Below, piece after piece: positions 56,301 through 63,297 of a stretch of DNA of 64,000 nt. Origin of the DNA: Ardenticatenaceae bacterium (GTDB lineage: Bacteria; Chloroflexota; Anaerolineae; Promineifilales; Promineifilaceae); the NCBI GenBank assembly GCA_020634495.1, contig JACKBR010000024.1, positions 1-64,000 on the forward strand, in the 5' to 3' direction. A program made the position numbers and the translations under genes. Numbering within the stretch: position 1 is the stretch's first letter; the number at the start of each line of letters is the position of its first letter. Below the pieces are notes generated by a model, which was not told the DNA's origin, did not search any database, and worked only from the letters and a program-made list of their open reading frames with translations.

Positions 56301-56508
56301 ACGGCTGCTCGTTACGGCTTTTAACATAGAAGAATTCAGAGCAATTTGTGTGGAGTTAGGTATCAATTATGATGATCTAAAGGGTGAAGTGCTTAAAGAT
56401 AAAAAGCGAGATCTATTGTTATTATTGGCACTAAAAAAGCGTCTTCCAGAATTCATAGATTTATTGCGCCGGAAAAGACCAAACCAAGATTGGTCGCTAA
56501 ACCCATAA
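50332..56508 (+). CDS. Giant VMAP-like STAND/CHAT/Roc-COR/EAD protein with inserted DnaB-N domain
   Basis: 2058 aa. Order: VMAP-like helical N-domain (1-180); beta-rich region (240-390); STAND ATPase with Walker A GEPGIGKTT (436-444) and FLVDDLEA (about 646); inserted in it a DnaB helicase N-terminal domain (459-571; PPHSQEAEEAVLGSLLIDPD, LRRREQLEEVGG, INAVPTAINARNY); a second STAND-like copy (790-960; LILIDGLDEML); NBR1-type Ig (966-1075; LRNTGTQKWSEG); CHAT (1090-1450), His1304 kept but Cys replaced by Val1347; Roc GTPase (1483-1676) with P-loop Lys replaced by Ala1505 yet DFGGQE kept at 1560; COR (1676-1965; PCNCTTCQ); EAD (1980-2058). I chose ATG 50332. Its last 2.5 kb are AT-rich with no ACGGCCGT, suggesting later fusion. 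Confidence 0.9.
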   Translation: MDVVDPIEVELAQEAIDDFCRQFGAPGSHLYQAYRDFARHAALPLTFTADLLYRLQERFRRDMRGHALHIPWVAVADLMLSHLCHQVRPETFRLDEQVQDVLLAELQEDRERFWSEDGRSSRLQEVANFLISYAAHQMNHPSHYVREAAKAERLNAQVIINPEWVRQSLQETAVTLQPQQDPVATLRLASLVNSFNRSVSLTRDETDPTRQDFNKLRAYTAGQALLAEGKAVTAVSQQFQTAFGSDSNIQIGGQTLPSLGELTGQPVQPTLQSSIHIAFPGMEMTTLFAKGTTLPTTSEPVTLKRLPFSFVRGYGHDGILIFSGESKFAHANLQIGGINIDNDTLYNDEIELQVTASIDAAQVLQVIVSHESGFSRNAKISLTNLASSQSPSVLDFSTLLERHISGIQENAHLQVLTAVSNWLHTTDSERIMILTGEPGIGKTTITSLIAQYFRGDRLPPHSQEAEEAVLGSLLIDPDALYEVSNFLRPEAFYRTTNKWIYESILSLSERREPLDFVTLTEELRRREQLEEVGGEAYVIGLINAVPTAINARNYAKLVEAAALRRKLIGAASTSAVYFCQPSLPNTLDPRSFALTIASQWASRDSNFAYLQSIIDNHEEYALDELVERLLIKPFIENSESVDPNSIIFLVDDLEAALQYSGDTNIVDVILRMLREVYGVRFLLTAQMQTAVRDKLANIKAQIYELPPYFAPIFNFSPALNAMPTAVPGFTELLPAVDAWLTSPEAPQHGGVFPEQISGKSAAMANLIKYSQGLLPLPPELTTRLTAVQSGFIAAYHLYQSTDPRTMNPRCFIQSIAIQLANKYSAYNAALRQIIENFANELAAQKAPAEFRLDDDELGEDHPQLNIVNQMGVLEAVKQLLIQPWQSISQREPVLILIDGLDEMLAYAGATNIPLLLNEAPLPAFLRLFLAANENSDIVNMLADLRIQNFRWEQFEGERPSGTRRPDSKFMQDMTIPDDSLIQPGETFDKIWQLRNTGTQKWSEGFRLTFVEGEPMTTTLSQPIFPIQPGEELRISISLTAPTQSGSHVSVWRLQDDRDIFFGDHVWAKIVVDETAVPPEPTPAPTYDNFDIWVGEADDRGRHPVTAESVENSAWTTKVKWQQLDSILGDSVQILTQFNDLFSKPSEAVKLGKRLFEFLFPEEVLDLFEQVRQDAEKRGKSRLRVRVKFVDSNLQRLPWELCHDGRSFIFNNPDQPILLTRTVGLDTVQTPPPLPRPVRLLVAIAAPTDQGHIDVYDQEKMIHFATEELVTSSELDYQIIQHTTLRELESTVQSFQPNIVHFIGHSSSEKEGSLVLENMSSLSNLVPVSEIRRILAPAPVQCVILSPVAAGERNVSQYGSQFIPGGSSSQNEPNQETGMTQLAPQFIQQGIPTVLAGQFVLAVNSAVQLWKAFYHALLFDRLSFEEAIQNTRYHLATTHREPFWSHVTLFSIQGLSEKTKSSNENSPEKSIDNQALGNNSLEQFKEGLPRLFEANLFILGEPGAGATSLVRKLIEPNASTPIWEESTEGIDINVWTFPLADLGAIDSQIFSTIDFRVNVWDFGGQEIYHATHQFFLRQRSLYVIVADAREQKTDFYYWLNLIQHLGDRSPVIIFNNEIQNRPWAINEQRLRANFPDIIQGVFAFNLANDNESLANLRMEIQDQIIKLPHIGDILPVTWINVRHALEADTRPAISLQEFLHLCLENGLSRREDALQLSSYLHDLGIILHFQEDPLLNLIVILNPNWVTDAVYRVLDNAILMNNLGFFNREHLRNIWHEETYASLMDELLALMMKFEICYALPHKKDHYIAPQLLSVQPPNYDLTLTTAEREKKSLELRYKYEEFMPRGILTRFIVAMHFLIVNNQLVWRTGVVLEENGTRAEVVEFYHRREIRIHVTGKNARDLLTIISFQLDELNQVFHNLKYDKLIPCNCTTCQSLDVPNFYPLDMLKMRLDHDVDIVECDIPPFNNVEINSLLENIGVATQTEELSNLLRLLVTAFNIEEFRAICVELGINYDDLKGEVLKDKKRDLLLLLALKKRLPEFIDLLRRKRPNQDWSLNP

Positions 56509-56621
56509 CAAATTAGATAATTACGGCCGTTTCCCCATCCACACCTCAACTCAATTTCAGAATTGATAGGACTTTACAAATATCTTATACTACAGATCGT
56601 TAAAGGCTCATGGAGGCAAAG

Positions 56622-56831
56622 ATGCTACTAAATGACTTGATTCCAGCTGTAAAAGACCTGCCACGCATTGACAAACTACGCCTCATGCAGGTGCTGGCAG
56701 ATGATTTGGTTGAGGAAGAGGGCGCACAGCCAATAATTCTGCGTGAATCATATCCAGTCTGGACGCCTGTTAATGCCATTGCCGCTGGTGAAACCTTGCT
56801 TCAACTGCTTGAAAATCACGAAAGCGCATGA
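56622..56831 (+). CDS. Small hypothetical (antitoxin-sized) protein
   Basis: 69 aa from ATG 56622, with the GGAGG at 56611 as its ribosome site (so the ATG at 56610 lies in that site and is rejected). Helical, acidic: LPRIDKLRLMQVLADDLVEEEG resembles helices of addiction-module antitoxins. It overlaps the retropepsin-like gene by four bases (ATGA), so the pair is coupled. Confidence 0.65.
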   Translation: MLLNDLIPAVKDLPRIDKLRLMQVLADDLVEEEGAQPIILRESYPVWTPVNAIAAGETLLQLLENHESA

Positions 56832-57244
56832 CAACGGCCGTTCGCTACCCCTACCTTCCCTCCCAAACAGATCAACCCACAATTCTTTTGCCATTGCTCC
56901 CCCTCCAACTTACGTCTAATGATCGATCTGTGGAAACCATCGGTCTTTTAGACAGCGGGGCGGCTGTCAACGTGTTGCCCTTTTCCATTGGCCGTCAACT
57001 AGGGCTAGTTTGGGAAGCTACTCATCCAGAAATCCAACTCACCGGCAATCTAGCAAAATTACCTGCAAAAGGCGTTATTGTTTCGGCAAAAACAGCACAT
57101 TTCCCTTTAGTCGATCTGGCTTTTGCCTGGAGCCAATCAGACGAAGTGCCGTTACTGTTAGGGCAGATTAATTTCTTCATGGCGTTCGACGTCTGCTTTT
57201 TCCGTTCACAGTCCACATTTGAAATAAAACCCAAAAGCGACTAG
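56828..57244 (+). CDS. Retropepsin-like aspartic protease
   Basis: 138 aa. The active-site motif IGLLDSGAAVNVLP (D-S-G) fits single-lobe retroviral-type aspartyl proteases that must dimerise; LLGQINFFMAFDV is the C-terminal Leu-Leu-Gly strand. No signal peptide. Start overlaps the preceding stop. A paired role (inhibitor plus protease) is speculation. Confidence 0.8.
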   Translation: MTTAVRYPYLPSQTDQPTILLPLLPLQLTSNDRSVETIGLLDSGAAVNVLPFSIGRQLGLVWEATHPEIQLTGNLAKLPAKGVIVSAKTAHFPLVDLAFAWSQSDEVPLLLGQINFFMAFDVCFFRSQSTFEIKPKSD

Positions 57245-57309
57245 GCAAAACGGCCGTTCCCTTCCACACATCTGACAAATCCACCACAACCCGCTATCAT
57301 TCCCCCCTT

Positions 57310-58215
57310 ATGCACACAAAAGCTTTACCCTACGTGGGCCTTTTAGGCCTGATGTGGGGCACCAACCTTGTTGTTATGCGCGTCGGCGTGGGGCAGTTCG
57401 ACCCGATGGTTTTTGTCGGGGTGCGGCTGCTGCTGTCTAGCCTGGCCTTTGTGCTGGTGTACACCTTCTCTGGCCGCCGCCTCATCCCTACCGACCGCAA
57501 ATTGTGGCTGTATGCCACGTTTTTGGGCGTGTTTAGCACGGCCATCCCCATGACGGCCGTTGTCTCCTCCCTCACCTTTCAATCCAGCGGCGTTACGGCC
57601 CTGCTCATTACCACCGCACCGGCGTACATCACCATTGCCGCCCACTTTTTCTTGCCCGATGAGCAAATAAATCTCCGCAAGCTGCTGGGCGTTTTTCTGG
57701 CGCTGGGCGGCGCGGCGCTCATCGTCTTGCGCGGGGAAAGCGGCCTGCCCGATGTGGCCAAAGGCAGCCCAATCGGCTATGCGCTGGTCATGAGCGCCAT
57801 GCTGTTCGAGACGGTCGGCACCATTTTGATTCGGCGGCGGATGCAGCAGTTTAGCGCGTTTGACGTCACGGCCGTTCGCCTCACTGTCGCCGGGTTAACC
57901 GTCATGCCTGTTGCCATCCTGCTGCGCGGCTTTGATTTGTCGCAGGTAACGGGCAGCGGCTGGTTTTCTCTGATTTACGCCACGCTGATTGGGGCTTTTT
58001 CGGCCCAAATCCTGGCCTTTAACATCACCAAGCGGTTTGGCGCGACGGCCTTCTCGCTTACCAGCTACGTTATTCCCGTGGTGGCGGCCGTCACCGGGGT
58101 GCTCTGGCTCAACGAAACGATTACCCTGTGGATGCTGCTGGGCATGGTGCTGATTGGCGGGGGGATTTTGTTGATAAACGGCCGTCGCAGCCTCAGGCTT
58201 ATGCCCAATCCTTAA
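57310..58215 (+). CDS. EamA/DMT-superfamily transporter
   Basis: 301 aa, ten predicted membrane helices in two EamA repeats (LLGLMWGTNLVVMRVGV, then IGYALVMSAMLFETVGTILIRRR). Family members export metabolites such as amino acids. Substrate unknown. Monocistronic-looking. Confidence 0.88.
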   Translation: MHTKALPYVGLLGLMWGTNLVVMRVGVGQFDPMVFVGVRLLLSSLAFVLVYTFSGRRLIPTDRKLWLYATFLGVFSTAIPMTAVVSSLTFQSSGVTALLITTAPAYITIAAHFFLPDEQINLRKLLGVFLALGGAALIVLRGESGLPDVAKGSPIGYALVMSAMLFETVGTILIRRRMQQFSAFDVTAVRLTVAGLTVMPVAILLRGFDLSQVTGSGWFSLIYATLIGAFSAQILAFNITKRFGATAFSLTSYVIPVVAAVTGVLWLNETITLWMLLGMVLIGGGILLINGRRSLRLMPNP

Positions 58216-58293
58216 CAGTATGTGGGGTGCGACTCACTTCCGTTAGCCACACCCCACACCAGAACAAGTGCGTCGCACCTGTGAAATTAAATT

Positions 58294-59061
58294 ATGAATC
58301 ACGAACCCTACCCCATCCTTGAATTTGATCCCGATTCCAGCGCCTTTGTTGATCCGCAGGATTTGCTTAAGCCTATTGACATTGCCCGCCGCTGCATCCT
58401 TTGCTTCTTTCAGGACATTTTGGAAGAGGGGCAAGCAAATGGCCAGCTAAAAGCGGTTTACAAGCTTGGCTCAGAAATTGGGCGGAACATGGTGTACGAG
58501 ATGACCGTTGAGGGTGAGCGCATTGCCGTGCTGCACCCCGGCGTGGGCGCACCGCTGGCCGGTGCATTTTTAGAGGAACTGATTGCCCTGGGCTGCCGCG
58601 ATTTTATCGCCTGCGGCGGCTGTGGGGTGTTGGACAAATCTATTGGCCTGGGGCATGTGGTGGTTCCGGCAACGGCCGTTCGTGACGAAGGCACCTCCTA
58701 TCATTATTTACCGCCCAGCCGGGAAGTTGCCGCCCATCCAGACGCGGTCCAGGCCATCGAACAAGCTCTGCAAAAACATCATGTTCCCTACATCATTGGC
58801 AAAACCTGGACCACGGACGGGGTCTACCGCGAGACACCCACCCGCATTGCCCGCCGCCGCGAGGAAGGCTGCCATGTGGTAGAAATGGAAGCAGCGGCCT
58901 TTTTTGCCATCGCTCAGTTTCGGAGCGTACGCTTTGGTCAGCTGCTTTACGGTGGCGATGATTTAACGGGGGATGCTTGGGACGGCCGTAACTGGCAAAA
59001 AGAAAGCTCCACCCGCGCCCGGCTCTTCCAGCTCGCCGTCGAGGCTTGCCTGCTCCTGTAA
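58294..59061 (+). CDS. Nucleoside phosphorylase (PNP/UDP family)
   Basis: 255 aa. HPGVGAPLAGAFLEELIALGCRDFI (phosphate/purine site), GGCGVLDKSIGLGHVVVP, and VVEMEAAAFFAIAQ (ribose site EMEAA) are uridine-phosphorylase-type motifs. It splits nucleosides to base plus ribose-1-phosphate for salvage; which base is not visible. A nearby NAD-consuming role is not suggested. Confidence 0.88.
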   Translation: MNHEPYPILEFDPDSSAFVDPQDLLKPIDIARRCILCFFQDILEEGQANGQLKAVYKLGSEIGRNMVYEMTVEGERIAVLHPGVGAPLAGAFLEELIALGCRDFIACGGCGVLDKSIGLGHVVVPATAVRDEGTSYHYLPPSREVAAHPDAVQAIEQALQKHHVPYIIGKTWTTDGVYRETPTRIARRREEGCHVVEMEAAAFFAIAQFRSVRFGQLLYGGDDLTGDAWDGRNWQKESSTRARLFQLAVEACLLL

Positions 59062-59152
59062 TATGCCCACTACTTCAATTGAATGTAAATATTTTCATGA
59101 AAATTAGCCTAAAGGTTTTCCCGCCAAGGCTGTTTAAATTTATAATTGCCCT

Positions 59153-60643
59153 ATGAGCGAATCATCCGATTTTGCCGATGTCTTACAGAATTATGTCAAC
59201 CAAAGCAGCTATTCTGCCGGTCAGCTTGCCCGCCTGACAGGCATTCCCAAACCGACCATTTTAAGCTGGCTAGACGGCCGTGTTAAACACCCCCGTTCCT
59301 ACTCAGATTTGGTTAAGCTGTCCGAATCTTTACGGCTCAAGCCAGATGAAGCCACCCACCTTTTGGCAGCAGCCGGCTTTATGGATGCTGCCGAAAGGCT
59401 CCAGCAAACAGGAGCCGCCGCCAAAAATGATCGAGCCAAAACGGCCGTTTCTTCCACACCATTCCAGGCCATCCCCATCTTGCCCTATTTTGTAGGCAGG
59501 CAAAGCCTGATCAAGCAAATTGAAGAAACCTTACTCACCGATCCCACCGTACATGCCTGCTGTTTGCAAGGGATGGCCGGGGCAGGCAAAACGGCGCTGG
59601 CGGCACAAATAGCCTACCGCTTGCGCCCACACTTCCCCGATGGCGTCCTGTGGGCAAATCCGCATCGCACCACGCCAATGACCATCCTGGCCGCATTTGG
59701 CAACGCTTACGGCGAAAACCTGAGCCAGTACGCCGACCTGGAAAGCCGGAGCCAGGTCGTTCGCCAGCTGCTTGCCGACAAACGCATTCTGGTTGTTTTA
59801 GATGATGTATGGCATGGTCAGGACATCTTACCGCTGCTGCCACCATCCACAAAAGGAACGGCCGTGCTCATCACCACTCGCCGCCAAGACCTGTTCGCTA
59901 CCGCTGGTATGCGCCGCCTGACGGTTGGCCCATTCGACGCCTCCCAGCAAGTTTCGTTAAAATTGTTTAACCACTTTCTCGGCGACAACCTGACAAATTC
60001 AAATGAAGAATTGCTCTCGCAAATTGCAGAGTTATTAGGGCATCTTCCCCTGGCCATTGCTATTGCCGCCAGCCGCCTGGCATACGAGCCAAGCTGGTCG
60101 CCAGCCGCCTTTTTAGACCGCCTGGTGCAAACCCAGCAGCTTTCGGAGCTAGAGTTTGAAGACCAAAGCGTACAAATTTCATTCTCTACCAGCTTTGCCC
60201 TGCTGGATGACACCTTGCAAACCTTTTTTGGTTTAATGGGTTTATTTGGCGGACGCGAATTTACCTCGGCGGCAGCTGCCGCAGTTGCCCAAACATCCCA
60301 GCAGCAAGCCGAAGACCGGCTGCGCAAGCTGTATGCTCTTTCCCTTTGCCAGTTAGGACGCACGGGGGTACAGGCTCGATATCGACTCCATCCGCTACTC
60401 AGCAAATATGCCGAAGAAACGGCCGTAAGCCAACTGAATGTCCCAGAAGCACATCTAAGACTCATCAACTACTTCGTCGATTATGGTGAAAAGCATCATG
60501 ACCAACATGAAATGCTGACCGCCGAAATCAACAACGTCTTCACCGTGCTAGAACTTGCCCAAAAATACAGCCTGCCTGATGCCTATCGTCGCTGCCAGAC
60601 TGCTTTTGCTCCCGTTTTGGGCAAACACCATCCTTTCACCTAA
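59153..60643 (+). CDS. NB-ARC STAND regulator with N-terminal HTH, no sensor repeats
   Basis: 496 aa. Residues 1-90 form an XRE-like HTH (LARLTGIPKPTILSWLDGRVKHP); NB-ARC ATPase with Walker A QGMAGAGKTALAAQIA (about 140-155), Walker B RILVVLDDVWHG, the RNBS-type LITTRRQDL, GLPL-like LLGHLPLAIAIAASRL, and a winged helix to about 430. The usual C-terminal TPR/WD repeats are missing: the protein ends 60 residues later at a stop (60641). Either natural or truncated. Confidence 0.85.
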   Translation: MSESSDFADVLQNYVNQSSYSAGQLARLTGIPKPTILSWLDGRVKHPRSYSDLVKLSESLRLKPDEATHLLAAAGFMDAAERLQQTGAAAKNDRAKTAVSSTPFQAIPILPYFVGRQSLIKQIEETLLTDPTVHACCLQGMAGAGKTALAAQIAYRLRPHFPDGVLWANPHRTTPMTILAAFGNAYGENLSQYADLESRSQVVRQLLADKRILVVLDDVWHGQDILPLLPPSTKGTAVLITTRRQDLFATAGMRRLTVGPFDASQQVSLKLFNHFLGDNLTNSNEELLSQIAELLGHLPLAIAIAASRLAYEPSWSPAAFLDRLVQTQQLSELEFEDQSVQISFSTSFALLDDTLQTFFGLMGLFGGREFTSAAAAAVAQTSQQQAEDRLRKLYALSLCQLGRTGVQARYRLHPLLSKYAEETAVSQLNVPEAHLRLINYFVDYGEKHHDQHEMLTAEINNVFTVLELAQKYSLPDAYRRCQTAFAPVLGKHHPFT

Positions 60644-60752
60644 ATGCCTAACCAAAAATCAGCCACAGAGCTTCTTAATTCGCTTTTTCTTACTTAAACT
60701 TCAACTGCGCTCAGTACAAGCCTGTGGCTTTTCGGATTGATCCTAAATCAAA

Positions 60753-60785
60753 AAGAGGCGATGTGTTAAGCACATCGCCTCTTCA
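60753..60785. terminator. Bidirectional terminator
   Basis: 14-bp stem AAGAGGCGATGTG/CACATCGCCTCTT between convergent genes; T-rich on both sides, better on the minus strand (TTTTTGATTT). It serves the NB-ARC gene and the ABC binding-protein gene. Confidence 0.85.
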
Positions 60786-60874
60786 TTTATACTAAAATCT
60801 GTTCTGCAAAATCACAGCGTATCAGGATTTTCCAAACACCACTCTGCTCTGCAGATAGATAGTAGACTCAAAAA

Positions 60875-62845
60875 CTACTGTTGCAGATCGAACTGATAAA
60901 TATTGTACAGTTCAGAGTTCTGTGTCGGGTCCACACCGAAGTTCAAAACGTTCGGGCGAGCCGCAGCAACCTTCAAGCGCAGGAACAACGGAATTACCGG
61001 TACCTGGTCAGAGAAGATAATCTGTGCGTCAATGTGACCCTGTGTGTATTCATCTGTGCCAGGCAGGGAGCCTTGAGCCAAAGAACAAGCGGCATCAAAG
61101 TCAGGATTTGACCAACCAGTTTCGTTGGAGTTACCCCAACCGCCAAAACCTTCTTCTTCTGGACCAGTGATGCTCACTGTGTTGTACAGGTTACAGCTGG
61201 GTTCTACACCCGTCAACCAGGCGAATTCACCCAGGTCAAAACGACGGCCAAACAGAACGCCATCGGGACCATCAGCAAACCACTCACCAGCAGGCAGGTA
61301 GTACAGTTCTACATCAACACCACATTGCAGCAGATTCTCTTTGAAGATTTGGGTCAGCTGCTGACGCATTTCATTACCCGTGGTTGTACCCAGGGTTACA
61401 TGGAACGGAACACCTGTGACTGAATCTTCGCGGATGCCGTCGCCATCACCATCAACATAGCCTACCTCGTCCAGCAAGGCATTGGCTGCTTCTACATCGT
61501 AGGGCCATTCGGTCAGTTCGCCAGCCGGGTACAGCGGATGAACGCTGGGGATGTAGCTGTGAATAACCTCGGAACGGCCGAACAGGATGTTGTCTACCAT
61601 GCTCTGGCGGTCGGTACACATCGTCATTGCCTGACGGACGCGTACATCTTCGAACCAGTCGGGACGGCCAACGCCATCACCGTAGTCGCCGTAGCTGTTG
61701 ATACCAAAGTCGATGTGTTCGTACACGGTACCAGTCTGGAAGTACGGGGTCAGCAGGCCGTTGTTCTCTGCTTCGATGAGGAACGGTGCCTGGCCCACAT
61801 CCATACCGTCTTGCGTGCCGATGTCACAAGCGCCAGACAGCAGCTGAGCAATCAGCTGGTTGGTGTCGGGGATGAACTTGTAGGTGACGCTGTCCAGATA
61901 GGGCAGACCTTCGTCAGCGCGATAGTAGAATTCGTTGGGGGAAAGACGGATGCTGTCGCCAGCGATCCATTCGTCGATCTTGAAAGCGCCATCGCCCAAT
62001 GGCAAACGGCTGGATTCTTCGGCTGTCAGCAGTTCAGCAGCAGAGAAGCCACCTAAGTGATGACGGGGCAGCGGGCCCCAGAAGTTAATAAAGTAGGTAG
62101 CGTCCTTAAAGCCAGGCACAGACGTCCAACGGGTTGTCAGGTCGCCAGTAGCTTCGTAGCTAGCGGTACGTTCAACCGTGTATTTGGAGGTGGTGGAATC
62201 GGGATCGCCAACAATTTCGAAGCTGTAAACGGAGTCGTCAGCGGTGACAGGTTCGCCATCTGACCAGTAGCGTTGTTTCATGGTGAAATCAACAACCATC
62301 TGTTCCATCATGACAGGATTGCCATCGAAGACAACATCTTCGCCATCAGCATTGGCTACGGTTACACCCTCGCCCCAGGCAACAACGGTGTCGGTGACAT
62401 CCCGAACCATATCGCCAGGCTGTACTTCAACCACGTTAACAATGGCATCGCCATCAGCCAGGCTTGGCATTTTCTCAAGCCCTTCTGACTGGTAACCATA
62501 GGACAGGGTGGTGAAATCATTGGTGAAAACAGCGTGACGGATAGCCGAGGCTACCAATGTGCTACCGCCATAGACATACAGAGTTTCCGGTTCCTGAGCC
62601 ATACAAACGATCAGGTCTTTGGGGCCGGCCGGTTCTGCTTCTGGCTCTACTTCAACGGTTTCCACAACGGTTTCAGTTACAACACGGGTAACTTCCACTT
62701 CTTGACCTTCTTCGACAACCGTTTCAGTTACAATGCGGGTAACTTCTACGGTTACGGTCTCGGTTGTGGGGGTACAAGCTGCCAGGGCAACTGCACCAAG
62801 TGCTACGAGTAGGGCAACAAGTGCCCAGCGTTTTTTAGAAAACAT
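60875..62845 (-). CDS. ABC transporter substrate-binding lipoprotein (family 5)
   Basis: 656 aa. Signal peptide with lipobox LAAC (Cys23). The following linker is repetitive (TVEVTR.VTETVVE motifs twice), then a DppA/OppA-type fold (YWSDGEPVTADDSVYSFE, RVRQAMTMCTDRQSMVDNILFG). It binds peptides, sugars or other solutes outside. The start is fixed at 62845 by AGGAGG eight bases upstream. No permease genes are in view; they are expected elsewhere. Confidence 0.92.
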   Translation of the reverse strand: MFSKKRWALVALLVALGAVALAACTPTTETVTVEVTRIVTETVVEEGQEVEVTRVVTETVVETVEVEPEAEPAGPKDLIVCMAQEPETLYVYGGSTLVASAIRHAVFTNDFTTLSYGYQSEGLEKMPSLADGDAIVNVVEVQPGDMVRDVTDTVVAWGEGVTVANADGEDVVFDGNPVMMEQMVVDFTMKQRYWSDGEPVTADDSVYSFEIVGDPDSTTSKYTVERTASYEATGDLTTRWTSVPGFKDATYFINFWGPLPRHHLGGFSAAELLTAEESSRLPLGDGAFKIDEWIAGDSIRLSPNEFYYRADEGLPYLDSVTYKFIPDTNQLIAQLLSGACDIGTQDGMDVGQAPFLIEAENNGLLTPYFQTGTVYEHIDFGINSYGDYGDGVGRPDWFEDVRVRQAMTMCTDRQSMVDNILFGRSEVIHSYIPSVHPLYPAGELTEWPYDVEAANALLDEVGYVDGDGDGIREDSVTGVPFHVTLGTTTGNEMRQQLTQIFKENLLQCGVDVELYYLPAGEWFADGPDGVLFGRRFDLGEFAWLTGVEPSCNLYNTVSITGPEEEGFGGWGNSNETGWSNPDFDAACSLAQGSLPGTDEYTQGHIDAQIIFSDQVPVIPLFLRLKVAAARPNVLNFGVDPTQNSELYNIYQFDLQQ

Positions 62846-63297
62846 AAGTATTCCTCCTCTTAGGAATGTAGGGTTTTGAACTTTTGCTGAGTCTTTAACT
62901 TCCTGTCTTTTTCGTGTCTTTCCCAATTTACCTCCATTGGCCCTAAAAAATATTTATTCTGTACTGTTTGGTAGGAACGAGGGGCAGAGTTGTTGGCAAC
63001 TTTGCCCCTTTCGGTCTACAAAAAAACCCCTATGAATTTTTGTAGACGGAGGAAGATTTTGGGCTAGCGCGTACCAAGTGATGGGAAATAGACGCGCCTA
63101 CCCACCCCAAATTATGAATGTATTGTGGCTAAAATCTCATGCGTTTTGCATGAAATGTGCATGAAATGAGGCATGTTGTCACCAAAAAGTCGCTTTTAGA
63201 TACCAATGTTCCAGAAACGGCCGTTTCCACCTTCACCCCAGGGAAGAAAGCGGAGTCGGCACATTTGGCCACTTTGTGTTCCTAACTTCGAGAAACT
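62846..63297. other. Intergenic region with stacked hairpins
   Basis: 452 nt between proS and the binding-protein gene (both minus). GGGGCAGAGTTG/CAACTTTGCCCC at 62981-63008 and GTCTACAAAAA/TTTTTGTAGAC at about 63015-63047; one or both probably end the proS transcript. One ACGGCCGT at 63218. The remainder holds no gene. Confidence 0.6.
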
